Positions 32,721 to 43,907 of a stretch of DNA of 64,000 nt are shown one piece after another. Within the stretch, counting starts at the first letter, position 1; every line of letters begins with the position of its first letter. The notes under the pieces were generated by a model that had not been told where the DNA came from, did no database searches, and saw only the letters and a program-made list of their open reading frames with translations. Origin of the DNA: Ilex aquifolium (Eukaryota > Streptophyta > Magnoliopsida > Aquifoliales > Aquifoliaceae); NCBI GenBank assembly GCA_951799425.1, contig OX637394.1, positions 29,300,001 through 29,364,000 of the forward strand, in the 5' to 3' direction. A program made the translations under genes and the position numbers.

Positions 32721-33546
32721 TGATGCGAACCCTTAAACGAATTCAAGAACCCACGGGCAAATTGATTGAAGACTCCCCAAGAAAGATCACAAATCAGATT
32801 ATAAGAACCAAGAACCCTAGACCCAATGTTTGCAAGAAACAAGAACCCAAGGTTAAAAGTTCAAGAGAAAGACGCCACACTCAAGATTGAGCGATAAGTC
32901 GATGAACGCCACAACAAAGATTAATTCTTGATAAGTTCTTGAAATAGTTCTTGGAAGAACAATAAGGTAGAAACCTCACAATGCTCACAAAAATATTCTG
33001 TCTTTTACACTGATTTGAACGCCTATTTATAGGCTGGTTATTACAAAGAAAACTTCCTAAAATAGCTTATCCTAATTAAGAAATATCTCTTACTTGCTAG
33101 TGAAGAAATATCTCTTACTTGTTGGTAAAGAAATATCTCTTACTTGCTGGTAAAGAAATAGCTCTTACTTTCCTAGACTCTTACTTTCCTAAAAGAGAAA
33201 AAACACAATCAACCCTTTAATATGCTAATCACATGCCTAATTAAACAAGGAAAGTCTTTCTTTCCTAAAAGGAATAAATCACACGCCTAAATAGATAAGG
33301 AAGGTCTTACAATCAGACCAATTTTAAGCATGCCAATTTTAAGCTTAGCCTATGCCGGAATCTTCTAGAACTTGAATCATGTTGATGGATCTTTGTTGCC
33401 CAAGTGGATCATGCTCCATGCTTGAACTTGCACAATCAGCCCATATGTCTTGAATCAGCCCGTTCAATGCGTCCTTCATCCTTTTTGCTCTCGCCCGAGT
33501 CATAGGACCTCCATTTATGCTCAACGGATCAGATTGCATTGCATCA
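32721..33546 (-). repeat. 3' LTR of CRM-1
   Basis: 826 bp. TATAAATA box (minus) at 33024-33031. A tandem repeat of GAAATATCTCTTACTTGC units lies at about 33080-33175. The end of the pol frame overlaps its first 200 bp. Confidence 0.92.
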
Positions 33547-34623
33547 TTCCCCCTCTCTTCAAAAGGATTCGTCCTCGAATCTTTGTCATCTGCAATAAAA
33601 GGAGAAAGATCAACAACATTAAAAGTAGCACTAACATTATACTCACCAGGAAGATCTAGTTTGTAAGCGTTATCATTTATCTGTGCCACCACTTGAAAAG
33701 GCCCATCTCCTCTAGGTTGCAACTTGGAACGCCTTTGCGTGGGAAAACGCTCCTTTCGCATATGCACCTAAACCCAATCTCCAAGCTCAAAAACCACCTT
33801 CTTACGTCCCTTATTAGCTTGAGTAGCATATTGCTTCGTTCGCCTCTCAATGTGCAATCGAACTTTCTCATTCAATTGCTTCACCAATTCAGCCTTTCGT
33901 TCTCCATCTAAATTAGCACACTCATCAATAGGCAAAGCCAACAAATCTAATGGAGTTAAGGGATTAAAACCATAGACAATTTCAAAAGGTGAATAATTAG
34001 TAGCATATGCACACTACGATTATAAGCAAATTCGACATGAGGCAAACAATCCTCCCAAGTTTTCAAATTCTTACCAATGACAGCACGCAATAAAGTAGAA
34101 AGAGTACAATTAGTTACCTCGGTTTGCCCATCTGTTTGTGGATGGCAAGTAGTAGAAAAGAGTAATTTAGTACCAAGCTTACCCCACAATGTCTTCCAGA
34201 AATAGCTCAAAAACTTAGCATCTCGATCAGACACAATGCTCGGAGGCACTCCATGTAAACGCACCACCTCTCTAAAGAACAAATCAGCTACATTGCTAGC
34301 ATCATCGGTCTTATGACATGCAATGAAATGCACCATCTTTGAAAACCTGTCAACAACAACAAACACAGAATCCCATCCCCGTTTTGTCCTTGGTAAACCT
34401 AACACAAAATCCATGGAAATATCTACCCAAGGTGAACTAGGTATGTAGGGGATTATACAAACCATGGGGCTGAACCTTAGACTTAGCCTTTTTACAAGCA
34501 ACACATTTCTCACAAATTCACTCAACAACCCGTTTCATATGTGGCCAGAAAAAATGTTCAACTAACACATCTAAGGTTTTCCTAACACCAAAGTGTCCCG
34601 TTAAACCACCCCCATGTGCTTCT
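33345..34623 (-). pseudogene. Integrase of CRM-1, downstream part
   Basis: 33956-34528 covers the catalytic core: [12 protein letters not shown] (first Asp), [14 protein letters not shown] (second Asp) and [10 protein letters not shown] (Glu), so the D-D-E set is present. The frame breaks near 34003, where a short deletion shifts SVHS... out of phase, and upstream near 34446. 33345-33767 is the C-terminal domain, RKERFPTQRRSK, GDGPFQVVAQINDNAYKLD, then EDSRTNPFEERGND-like sequence and a tail of about 70 residues within the LTR ending at 33345. The upstream zinc-binding part is separated from it by the composite at 34624-37356. Confidence 0.85.
33547..33560 (-). promoter_or_regulatory. Polypurine tract of CRM-1
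   Basis: Minus strand AAGAGAGGGGGAA immediately before the 3' LTR, the expected plus-strand primer. Confidence 0.85.
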
Positions 34624-34994
34624 TGATGAGTCCCAAGCTAGAGATCCTTTGCACGTGCCGGGGGGTCCAATTACTAAAGTTCGAGCCAAGAAGATCATTA
34701 TTCAGTAAATTTTGAGAGTATTTTCTCTACCGTTCTTTGAAGAACTAAACGAACTTATCGGGATTTTCCGTGGCGTTCACCAGCGACTTATCAAACGGGT
34801 TTCCACACCGTTTGTGGCGTCTTCCTTTATACCAAGGTTCTTGTTTCACACAAATAGCGGGTTGAGGTCATATATACCAAGGTTCTTGTTTGTCATAAAC
34901 AACGGGTTGAGGTCTACCATTCAAATCTGATCATAGAACGATCTTGGGTTCCTTTTCATTGTTGGAACTCGTTATTTCGGCGGGTTTCGCATCA
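34624..34994 (+). repeat. Composite LTR1 (C type)
   Basis: 371 bp, TGATGAGTCCC...GTTTCGCATCA. It lacks the TATA-containing centre present in the longer relative at 7683-8397. Differs from LTR2 by about 15 substitutions and one indel. Confidence 0.9.
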
Positions 34995-34996
34995 TT

Positions 34997-35009
34997 TGGT
35001 ATCAGAGCA
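34997..35009 (+). promoter_or_regulatory. Primer-binding site, initiator tRNA-Met
   Basis: TGGTATCAGAGCA, two bases after LTR1. An identical site follows LTR2 at 36128-36140. Confidence 0.92.
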
Positions 35010-35558
35010 AGGTTTCCAATCAGGTCATATTCTACCTTTTTTATTTCTTGCATATTTGATTCTAGGGCTTCATTGTTCTAGGGTTACAAAAAAAAACAAA
35101 ACGGAGGAGAAAATCCGAAAGTATTATTATTATTTTTTTTAGCCTTATCTTCAAAGGGGCTGCATACATCATTATAGTTGGTATCTTGTCTTATACTTAC
35201 TGTTTGATTCGTATAATTTTCTTGATTCTCGTGTCATTTAATTCCTTCTGTGTTTCTCTTGTTCTTGTTCTTTCCGTGTTTCTTGTTCTTGTTCTTGTTC
35301 TTGTTTTCTTGATTCTTGGGCCTAATTACTAGTTGGGATTAAATAAGGTTGCATTGTCTTGATTGGGTTCAATTAGTTCTTAAGGAACTTGAGTGGGAAA
35401 ACTTTTGAGGTAAAAGGCAAGAGAGTGTGAGACTATTATCGAGAAAAAGCCAATTTAGAGTGAAACACGAGCGGAGTGTCATCATTTGAGTGTAAACACG
35501 TAAGGGAGTGTGTGAGGTTTTTTTTACCACTAACATTCTTTTTGTGCAGCACATTACA

Positions 35559-35825
35559 ATGTCTCACCGAAGTGGCTCATCACCAAGGGGGATGACCGAT
35601 AACCCATTCTTCATGTTGTAGGGCATGCAACAACAATTTGAGCGGTTGAACTTGGTGTTGGGAGAAGTGAGGGATAGGATTGATCAGCAAGAAGCAGCGA
35701 TTAGAAATTTGCAAGGTGAAGATTCGAGGACGAATCTTTTTGAGGAAAGGGGGAATGATGAGTCCCAAGCTAGAGATCCTTTGCACGTGCCGGGGGGTCC
35801 AATTACTAAAGTTCGAGTCAAGTAG
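35559..35825 (+). pseudogene. Mini-ORF: gag N-terminus joined to pol C-terminus
   Basis: Starts MSHRSGSSPRGMTDNPFFML, then a TAG (35619-35621), then in the same frame MQQQFERLNLVLGEVRDRI (compare MQQQFERMN near the gag start of CRM-1), a short coiled-coil stretch, and directly EDSRTNLFEERGND, which in full elements lies at the very end of pol. The frame continues into LTR2 and stops at 35825 after PGGPITKVRVK. So about 3-4 kb of gag-pol has been removed without breaking the frame. Open length is 66 codons after the TAG, 88 codons in all if the stop is a late mutation. Confidence 0.65.
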
Positions 35826-36125
35826 ATCATTATTCAGTAAATTTTGAGAGTATTTTCCCTACCGTTCTTTGAAGAACTAAACGAACTTATCGGGATTTTT
35901 AGTGGCGTTCACCAGCGAATTATCAAACGGGTTTCCACACCGTTTGTGGCGTCTTCCTTTATACCAAGGTTCTTGTTTCACACAAACAGAGGGTCGAGGT
36001 CATATATACCAAGGTTCTTGTTTGTCATAAACAACGGGTCAAGGTCTACCATTCAAATCTGATCATAGAACAATCTGAGTTCCTTTTCATTGTTGGAACT
36101 CGTTATTTCGGCAGGTTTCACATCA
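35756..36125 (+). repeat. Composite LTR2 (C type)
   Basis: 370 bp, TGATGAGTCCC...GTTTCACATCA, preceded by the polypurine tract GAGGAAAGGGGGAA and followed by a PBS. Confidence 0.9.
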
Positions 36126-36555
36126 TTTGGTATCAGAGCAAGGTTTCCAATCAGGTCATATCCTATCCTTTTATTTCTTGCATAATTGACTCTAGGGCTT
36201 CATTGTTCTTGGGTTACAAAAAAAAAAAAAAAAAAAGGGCTGCCGAAATTCTTCTTAGGGTTTTGTGTGGCTGCCAAAATTTTTTTTTTTTTTCATTGTT
36301 TTAGGGTTTGAGTTATTGTTAGTGTTTTGTCAATTGTTTACTATCTAGTTTGTGATCAAATCAGTAGGTGAAAAAAAAAATCGTCCAAAAAAAAAAACAA
36401 AAGAAAAAAAGAAAAAAGAGAGCAGAAAAAAAAAGAGAGGAGAAAATTCAAATTTTTTTTATTTTTTATTTTTTGTAAACCATCAATATTTCTGATATTT
36501 CTCCTTAAGATGTCGGTGAAGATTCGAGAACGAATCTTTTTGAGGAAAGGGGGAA
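36126..36555 (+). other. Composite internal region 2
   Basis: PBS, a leader rich in oligo-A and oligo-T runs, then a direct join to the pol tail (GAAGATTCGAGAACGAATC, near 36519) and polypurine tract. The leader is related to 4690-5163. It has no start codon or ORF worth naming: all gag is gone. Confidence 0.75.
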
Positions 36556-37356
36556 TGATGAGAACCAAGATGGGCCTACTCTTAAAGATCTTTTGCATGT
36601 CCAGATGGGCCAATTACAAGATCAAGAGCCAAGAAGATCAAGGAAGCAATGCAAGGATTGTTGCAATCCACCTGTGATGAAGTTAGCAAGAGGTCAACAC
36701 TCAAGATGGGTTTGAAAGAAGGAGAACCAATTTTGATCCACTTGATCCAAGCTATGGAAGATATGAAGACATGACTTAGAGATAGGGCCTTTTGTTGTTA
36801 AGGCTTTCAATTTGTTTAAAGAATTTTTATTATTAGTTTAGAATAAGTGGGTTTGAGGATGCTTAGCCCACATATGTCTTATTAATTTATTTAAACTCTT
36901 ATTAGGATTTGTTTCCTTAGCAGATTAGGATTTGTTTTTTTAGTAGATTAGGATTTGTTTCCTTAGTAGATTAGGATTTGTTACCTTAGTCGATTAGGAT
37001 TTTTAGGAATTTTTCTTGTAATGACCAGCCTATAAATAGGCGTTCTATCAATGAAAAAGGGGAGACAAGTTATAATGAATTTTGATTGTGAGTTGAGTTG
37101 AGTTTACTCCTCTTGTTCTTGATTGAACTTCTGAACTTATCAAAGGTAGATCACAACCTTTGTGGCGTTCCTCCTTGTAATTTGGGTTCTTGAGACGGGT
37201 TCTTCAACATGTCTAGATTTTAATATAATCTAGGTTCTTGACACGAGTTCTCAACGGGTCTAGATTCTTCATCCATAGACCTGAGTTTGGCTTTCTTGGG
37301 TTGTATTTCCAATATTGTTGTTGGGTCTCAAAGCAAGTCGATTGGGGTTCGCATCA
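36556..37356 (+). repeat. Composite LTR3 (D type)
   Basis: 801 bp, TGATGAGAACCAAGATGG...GGGGTTCGCATCA. TATAAATA at 37031-37038 and about five minisatellite units at 36890-37005. Related to 3358-4340 rather than to LTR1 or LTR2. Confidence 0.88.
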
Positions 37357-40245
37357 CTTCTCTAACTAATAACTCACGCATCGAACAATTAGGCACACAC
37401 AATCGATCCTCTCGAAACAAGAACCCATCATGCCTATAAAACTTAAAAAAACTCGAACTCTCACAAGCATCAAACACAGTAGCAAAGGCAGAATCAATAT
37501 CATATAAATCCTTAATGTACTCAAAACCAAGCAACTTTGCATTTAAAGTGGAAACTAAGGCATACCTACGAGATAAAGCATCAGCAACCACATTCTCTTT
37601 CCCATCTTGTATTTGATAACGTAAGGAAAGGTCTCAATGAATTCAACTCATTTAGCATGGCGTCTATTCAGCCTACCTTGACCTTTCAAATGTTTCAAAG
37701 ACTCATGATCAGTGTGGATGACAAACTCCTTGGGCCAAAGATAATGTTGCCAAGTCTCTAATGCCCTCACCAATGCATAAAGCTCCTTATTATAAGTTGG
37801 GTAATTCAAGGCTGCCCCAATTAGCTTCTCACTGAAATAAGCTAAATGACGACCTCCCTGCATTAAAACAGCTCCAATTCCAATACCTGAGGCATCACAC
37901 TCAACTTCAAAAGTTTGAGAAAAGTTAGGCAAAGCAAGTAAAGGTGCAGAACTAAGTTTTTCTTTAATCAAATTAAAAGCAACTTCTTGGTCCCTTCCCC
38001 ATTTAAAACCTACGCTTTTCTTAACGATTTCAGTCACTGGTGCAGCCATGGTGCTAAAGTCCTTTACAAACCTTCTATAAAAACTAGCAAGCCCATGAAA
38101 GCTACATACCTCAGTAATGGTTTTAGGTGTAGGCCATTCTCGAATAGCCTTAACCTTCTCCTCATCAACCGCAATGCCCTTAGCACTAACAACATATCCT
38201 AAGAAAACAATCTGACTAGTGCAAAACGAACATTTCTTGAGGTTGGCGAATAACTGAGCATCACGCAAAGAACATAACACAAGCCTCAAATGTTCAACAT
38301 GCTCATCTAAGCTCTTACTGTAAATGAAGATATCATCAAAATAAACGACAACGAATTTACCAATAAAAGCACTCAATACATGGTTCATTAAACCCATAAA
38401 CGTACTAGGTGCATTGGTTAAGCCAAAAGGCATTACCAGCCATTCATATAAACCATATTTAGTCTTAAATGCCGTTTTCCATTCATCACCTTCTCTCATC
38501 CTAATTTGATGATAACCAGATTTCAGATCAATCTTACTAAACAAACAAGCGCCAAACAATTCATCTAACATGTCATCAAGTCTAGGAATGGGATGATGAT
38601 ACTTTACCTTTATTTTGTTCACGGTGCGGCAATCGGTGCACATCCTCCAAGTCCCATCCTTTTTGGGCACAAGTAGCACTGGAACTACACAAGGACTCAA
38701 GCTCTCCCTTACATGACCCTTCGACCTTAGCTCCTCAACTTGCCTTTGAAGTTCCTTCGTCTCCTCGGGATTCCTCCTATAAGCTGGACGATTGGGAATC
38801 ATTGCACCAGGAATGAAATCAATCTGATGTTCAATCCCTCTAACTGGTGGCAAGTCATTTGGGATTTCCTTGGGGAAAACATCACTCAACTCCAGCAAAA
38901 GAGAATCAACAACACTAGGCAAAGCAAGGGTAAGCTCGTTAGTATTCAAAAAGGCCTCCTTGTACATAAGTACAATCATCGGCTGCCCGGAATAAAAAAG
39001 TCCCTTAACCTCTCCTTCTTTTGTATAGAAACTCACATTTTTCCTCTCTTGCTTTTGTGAACTCTCCCTCTTTTCACTCCTTGAAGATTCCACAGCCTCT
39101 CTGTTTTTTCCCTCATTTTTTTTCACATTCACTCTATTTCCCTCTTTTTTTTCATTGTCACTCTCTTTTCTTCCCTCAAACTCACTTTTTAACCTCATTT
39201 GATCATCATGCACCTGTCTAGGTTTTAATGGTACAAGTGTTACAGGTTTGCCATGCACTACAAAAGAATATCTATTTCTATATCCATCATGCATAACTTG
39301 CCTATCAAACTGCCAAGGACGTCCCAAAAGAAAATGACCAGCATGCATTGGGACTACAACACACAAAACCTCATCAACATAACCCCCAATGGAGAATGAA
39401 ACTAATACCTGCCTATTCACCTTAATCTCCCCACATTCATTCAACCACTGCAACTTATAAGGAGTAGGGTGCTTAATAGTAGGCAAATTAAGTTTCTCAA
39501 CTAACAAGGTACTAGCAACATTAGCACAACTCCCACCATCAATGATAACACTACATACCTTATTGTTGATATGGCAGCGAGTATGAAAGGTGTTGTCACG
39601 TTGTGCCTCGTTGTCCTCCTCCTTCACTTGTGCATTCAAGGCATGCCTCGTGACCAAAATTTCACCCTCAACTGGATATTCCTCTCCTTCACTCTCCTTA
39701 CTCTCCACATCGTCATTAGATTCACTTTCAGTTTCAAAATCACCATTATACCTCAAAAACATAGCACGTTTATTTGGACATTGAGATGCAATGTGCCCCC
39801 TGCCCAAACACTTAAAGCACTTTATATCTCTATTTTTAGAAGTTTGAGAATCAGATTTACCTCGCTCCTTGGTAGCCTCTATGTCTTTGCCTTTGTTGGA
39901 AGCTTTAACTTTACCCTTAGAATCTGATTTCTCTTCCTTCTTGCTCCAACTAGAATTCTGTTTCCAAGAAGATGAAGAACCCGAATTCTGCCCAAACCGA
40001 GTAGAACCCTTCCGTTTGAGTTGCCTCTCAACCTTCATCGCCATGTGTAGCATATCCTCCATCTCCACATAATGCTGCAACTCAACTACATTTTGAATAT
40101 CTTGGTTCAAACCATGCAAAAATCGTGCAATGGTCGCCTCTCTGTCCTCCTCTACATTAGCCCGAATCATGGCTATCTCCATCTCCTTATAATACTCCTC
40201 AACACTTCTAGACCCCTGAGTCAACCCCTGCACCCTCTGAAACAA
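37357..40245 (-). pseudogene. pol of CRM-1: protease, RT, RNase H and start of integrase
   Basis: An open stretch of 865 codons (37648-40245) begins in the gag C-terminus. Domains by residue of that stretch: zinc knuckle C143-x2-C146-x4-H151-x4-C156; protease with DGGS at 236-239 (the DSG/DTG site reads DGG); RT about 505-690 with the catalytic YFDD at 635-638; RNase H about 780-865 with D784, E821 and D846. It stops at a TGA (37648) where the family has Trp. A one-base loss near 37610 puts the following [13 protein letters not shown] (37591 down) in another frame. The integrase zinc-binding region starts ([17 protein letters not shown]) and is cut at 37357 by the composite. A lysine/glutamate-rich linker lies at residues 340-405. 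Confidence 0.88.
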
Positions 40246-40861
40246 GTCCCTATAATAATGAGAAGGGACAACCTCTTCCTCATGATACTCTTCATCTCAT
40301 CACTAACTGATCCCACCATACTACTGCATAATCAGTAAACTCCACTGCAGCTAGTTTCACTTTCTTCTCCTCTGAATAGTCATGGCAATCAAACACTAAC
40401 TCCACTTTCTTTTCCCACTCTAAGTAAAACTCCGGATCATTCTTGCCTTGAAAGGCTGGGATTTTCATCTTAATGCTACCCAAATTTCCATCTCTCCGAT
40501 AAACATCTCTAACACCTCCACGACCACCTCTGCCACCTCTGCCACCTTTACCATGGTCAAACCCAATCAACATGGCCTGGTCATCGAAGTAATCACCAAG
40601 ATTCCACTTGTCATCATCGATAATGTTTTGATGATACCTATCCTGCCTCCTCTCAACCGGTGCCCCACGCCTATCATGTCCATCATCTATCCGTCCCTCA
40701 TTCGTTCTCAACTCATTAATCACATTCGCCTGTTCCTCCAACTGATTTCTCATGTCATCAAACCTCTAATTCATACGTTCGAACTGTTGTTGCATAGCCC
40801 GAAGTGTGAATGTCACATCAGTACCACTCTCCTCAGCTACTCCTTTATCCTTGGAAGTCAT
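40246..40861 (-). pseudogene. gag of CRM-1, N-terminal part
   Basis: Start codon at 40861 (MTSKDKGVAEESGTD). A TAG interrupts after MQQQFERMN (near 40765). The following open piece (40292-40753) carries a coiled-coil-like MRNQLEEQANVINELRTNEG, a Gly/Arg-rich GRGGRGGRGG run and the gag core with FQGKNDPEFYLEWEKKVELV and AVVWWDQL. A deletion shifts the frame near 40290, after which the core continues in other frames to 40245. Two independent breaks make the copy unable to make full Gag. Confidence 0.85.
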
Positions 40862-41795
40862 GTTTTATAACCTGCAAAACAATGTTAGAAATAGCCTCAC
40901 AAACACTCCCTCACGTGTTTCACTCGTTTCAATGTCACTCAACCCTCGTGTTTACACTCTTATTGGCTTTTTTTCTTAAGATAAGCTCACACACTTAGCA
41001 TTTTACCACTCAAATGTTTCACCTTTGTCGTTCTTTCGCAAACTACTCAAAAGTCAACCAAAAACCAACCGTTCCCACAACGCACAACAACTTAACAAAA
41101 TAAGACACAAATATCGAAGGAAGGAGCAGAATTAACAATGAAAAACAGAGAATAACAATGATAACATGAAAATGAAACAAAGAAACACAACGAAGCAAAG
41201 AAAACGAATTCGGCGAAAAACTAAGCGAAACAATGGTTCGAAAGCAACAAATGGATCAAGAAAGGGGTTAAATCAAATAGGCTGACCTGTCTTGGAATAA
41301 CAAATGCGTGAATGATCAGAATAAGTAGCTTTTGATTATTTTTGTTCAAATCTCAACACAAATCAGCCCTAAAGCAAACTGATTAGCCTCAATTCGATTA
41401 TTTCTTTCTTTTTTTTTTTTTTCTTCTTCTCTTTTTTTTTTTCTTGATATCAGATCACAAAAGAGGCAAACTATGCATAATTGGGCAGCAGACTTCACAA
41501 TCGATTCACTAGCAAATTATGTATTCAATTTTACCCATATTATGCAACCCTAATTGATATTAAAATTATATAAAATAACAACTGAAACTCCAGCAGCAAG
41601 TCACGCCCCAAATCAAACAGAACAAAAAAATCGCAATGAACAGTGGCGATGAACAGTGCACAAAGAATTTTTTTTTTAAATAGATGCGCTTAAACAGAAA
41701 AAGAAACACCAAACAGCAGCAAGAAACCTAACTTGGTCAGATTATGTGCGCACAAAACAAAGATAACTAACCTGATTTGAGAAGCCAAACCTGAG
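40862..41795 (-). other. 5' leader of CRM-1
   Basis: About 930 bp without coding signal between PBS and gag start; includes pyrimidine-rich (plus strand) runs near 41405-41445. Comparable in position to the leaders at 4690-5163 and 35010-35558. Confidence 0.7.
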
Positions 41796-41808
41796 TGCTC
41801 TAATACCA
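41796..41808 (-). promoter_or_regulatory. Primer-binding site, initiator tRNA-Met, one mismatch
   Basis: Minus strand TGGTATTAGAGCA against consensus TGGTATCAGAGCA, a C-to-T change; two bases from the 5' LTR. Confidence 0.88.
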
Positions 41809-41810
41809 AC

Positions 41811-42637
41811 TGATGCGAACCCTTAAACGAATTCAAGAACCCACGGGCAAATTGATTGAAGACTCCCCAAGAAAGATCACAAATCAGATTATAAGAACCA
41901 AGAACCCTAGACCCAATGTTTGCAAGAAACAAGAACCCAAGGTGAAAAGTTCAAGAGAAAGACGCCACACTCAAGATTAATCGATAAGTCGATGAACGCC
42001 ACAACAAAGATTAATTCTTGATAAGTTCTTGAAATAGTTCTTGGAAGAACAATAAGGTAGAAACCTCACAATACTCACAAAAATATTCTGCCCTTTTACA
42101 CTGGTTTGAATGCCTATTTATAGGCTGGTTATTACAAAGAAAACTTCCTAAAATTGCTTATCCTAATTAAGAAATATCTCTTACTTGCTGGTGAAGAAAT
42201 ATCTCTTACTTGTTGGTAAAGAAATATCTCTTACTTGCTGGTAAAGAAATAGCTCTTACTTTCCTAGACTCTTACTTTCCTAAAAGAGAAAAAACACAAT
42301 CAGCCCTTTAATACGCTGATCACATGCCTAATTAAACAAGGAAAGTCTTTCTTTCCTAAAAGGAATAAATCACACGCCTAAATAGATAAGGAAGGTCTTA
42401 CAATCAGACCAATTTTAAACATGCCAATTTTAAGCTTAGCCTTTGCCGGAATCTTCTAGAACTTGAATCATGTTAATGGATCTTTGTTGCCCAAGTGGAT
42501 CATGCTCCATGCTTGAACTTGCACAATCAGCCCATATGTCTTGAATCAGCCCGTTCAATGCTTCCTTCATCCTTTTTGCTCTTGCCCGAGTCATAGGACC
42601 TCCATTTATGCTCAACGGATCAGATTGCATTGCATCA
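41811..42637 (-). repeat. 5' LTR of CRM-1
   Basis: 827 bp, minus strand TGATGCAATGCAATCTG...GGGTTCGCATCA. TATAAATA (minus) at 42115-42122 is the likely promoter of CRM-1. Roughly 2% different from the 3' LTR. Confidence 0.92.
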
Positions 42638-43907
42638 CTTAGTGTGACTAGAGTATGGGAAATGGGTATAGAACATGTTAAACTAATTCTTGTATAAATT
42701 GAGTTTGTTGAAATTGCTTGATTTGGGAATTTCATGGATAAAGTGATGTGTTGGGTATGATTATGTGTTACATGATTATGTGCTTTAAAGTTGTTTGATA
42801 AAATGTTGAGGAAGGATTAAGCATGTTAATTGAATATATATGATATAATATGCTTGGTGGAAATTGTGGAATGTAATTATATGCTCATGATGTAATTGAC
42901 ACTGTGAAAATTGTGTATGTCATGCTACACTCATGGTATGATGAACATGACATTGGAATTGCAATTGTACACTACGTTGCATAGGCACGGAAAGCATCAC
43001 ATTCGTGGGCGTGTGACATGGGTACGGGTGTGTGCATGGTTTTGATCAAACACCATTCTTGGTGGATGATGCGTGGGCTCGGGAAAGTTGGACCAAGATT
43101 CGATTGACTTGCACGGGTTGCATTTAAAGTAGGGTCGGGATTAGCAAGAAGGGCTAGATTATCCATCGGGTGCAAGACCCGGTGATTTGGATACGCACTC
43201 CTTTAGTATTGAGTCCATAAAGTGTGTCGGCGTATGCGGAACTGTTGGTGGTAGTCCATAGATGTCGTGTTGGTTGGGTGCTCGTTAGTGGAAGTCTATA
43301 AATACCCACCCCAAGAAAGATTCAGAATTTATAAATGGTCATTAGATGTGTAACATCAATGGTGGGGGCGTGGAATGCCAAGATACATACGCATGACATT
43401 GAATGTGTTTTGGGAGCTGGTGGAGGGCTCAGGTTGCATTGCATGTATGAGTCTCAGCTCATAACATGGCATAACATTGTGACATTCATTTCTTGAAGTT
43501 GTATGTTCTTGGATGAATGCTTATTTGATTGTTGAATTGCATTTGAGCATTTCATATGCATCTAGGTTGGGGAGTAGCATCTTTAGGAAATACCTTATTG
43601 AGCGTGACTCACCTTCTATGGTGACAACATTTCAGGTACGGGACAAGCGCCGGTGGATGGCCCTCAGATGGGACCTTGTTGAGAATATGCCTGAATGTGG
43701 CTTTAAGTTGCATTTTTTTAAATCAATTTATATAATTGATTTTAGACATGTAATATTGCTTAAAAGGTTGTATAATGAACCTTTTATAGACTATATTTTG
43801 AGTATAGTTTGATGTTTTATGAGTTTGGGTGAATGTGGTACGAGGTTGGATGAATTGAAATCGAAAAAGGAAAGATTTGGGGGAAAACTGGGCCCTAGTA
43901 GCAGTAC

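Larger units (their letters stand above)
34624..37356 (+). mobile_element. Three-LTR composite inserted in CRM-1 integrase
   Basis: Order on the plus strand: LTR1 (34624-34994), internal 1 (34995-35755), LTR2 (35756-36125), internal 2 (36126-36555), LTR3 (36556-37356). The whole is flanked by one perfect TSD, CTTCT (34619-34623 and 37357-37361), and removing it with one TSD copy rejoins the integrase as found intact at 7590-7630. Both internals start with a tRNA-iMet PBS and end with a polypurine tract. LTR1 and LTR2 are 371-bp C type, LTR3 is 801-bp D type. It encodes no enzyme. Confidence 0.9.
32721..42637 (-). mobile_element. CRM-1: CRM-like chromovirus
   Basis: 9917 bp including a 2733-bp nested composite. 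Ends TGATGC...GCATCA; perfect TSD CTTAG (32716-32720 and 42638-42642) in the solo Tekay LTR. Minus-strand order: 5' LTR, PBS, leader, gag, protease, RT, RNase H, integrase, polypurine tract, 3' LTR. By eye the LTRs differ at about 18 of 827 positions (roughly 2%). CRM clade is inferred from the RT and integrase sequence, tRNA-iMet PBS, TGATG LTR start and a pol frame that runs into the 3' LTR. Coding sequence is interrupted by stops, frameshifts and the composite. Confidence 0.88.

Noticed and set aside
39021..40870. Several plus-strand open frames opposite CRM-1 gag-pol, and similar ones opposite Tekay-1 pol
   Set aside because: They mirror codon bias of the real minus-strand frames and show no domain.
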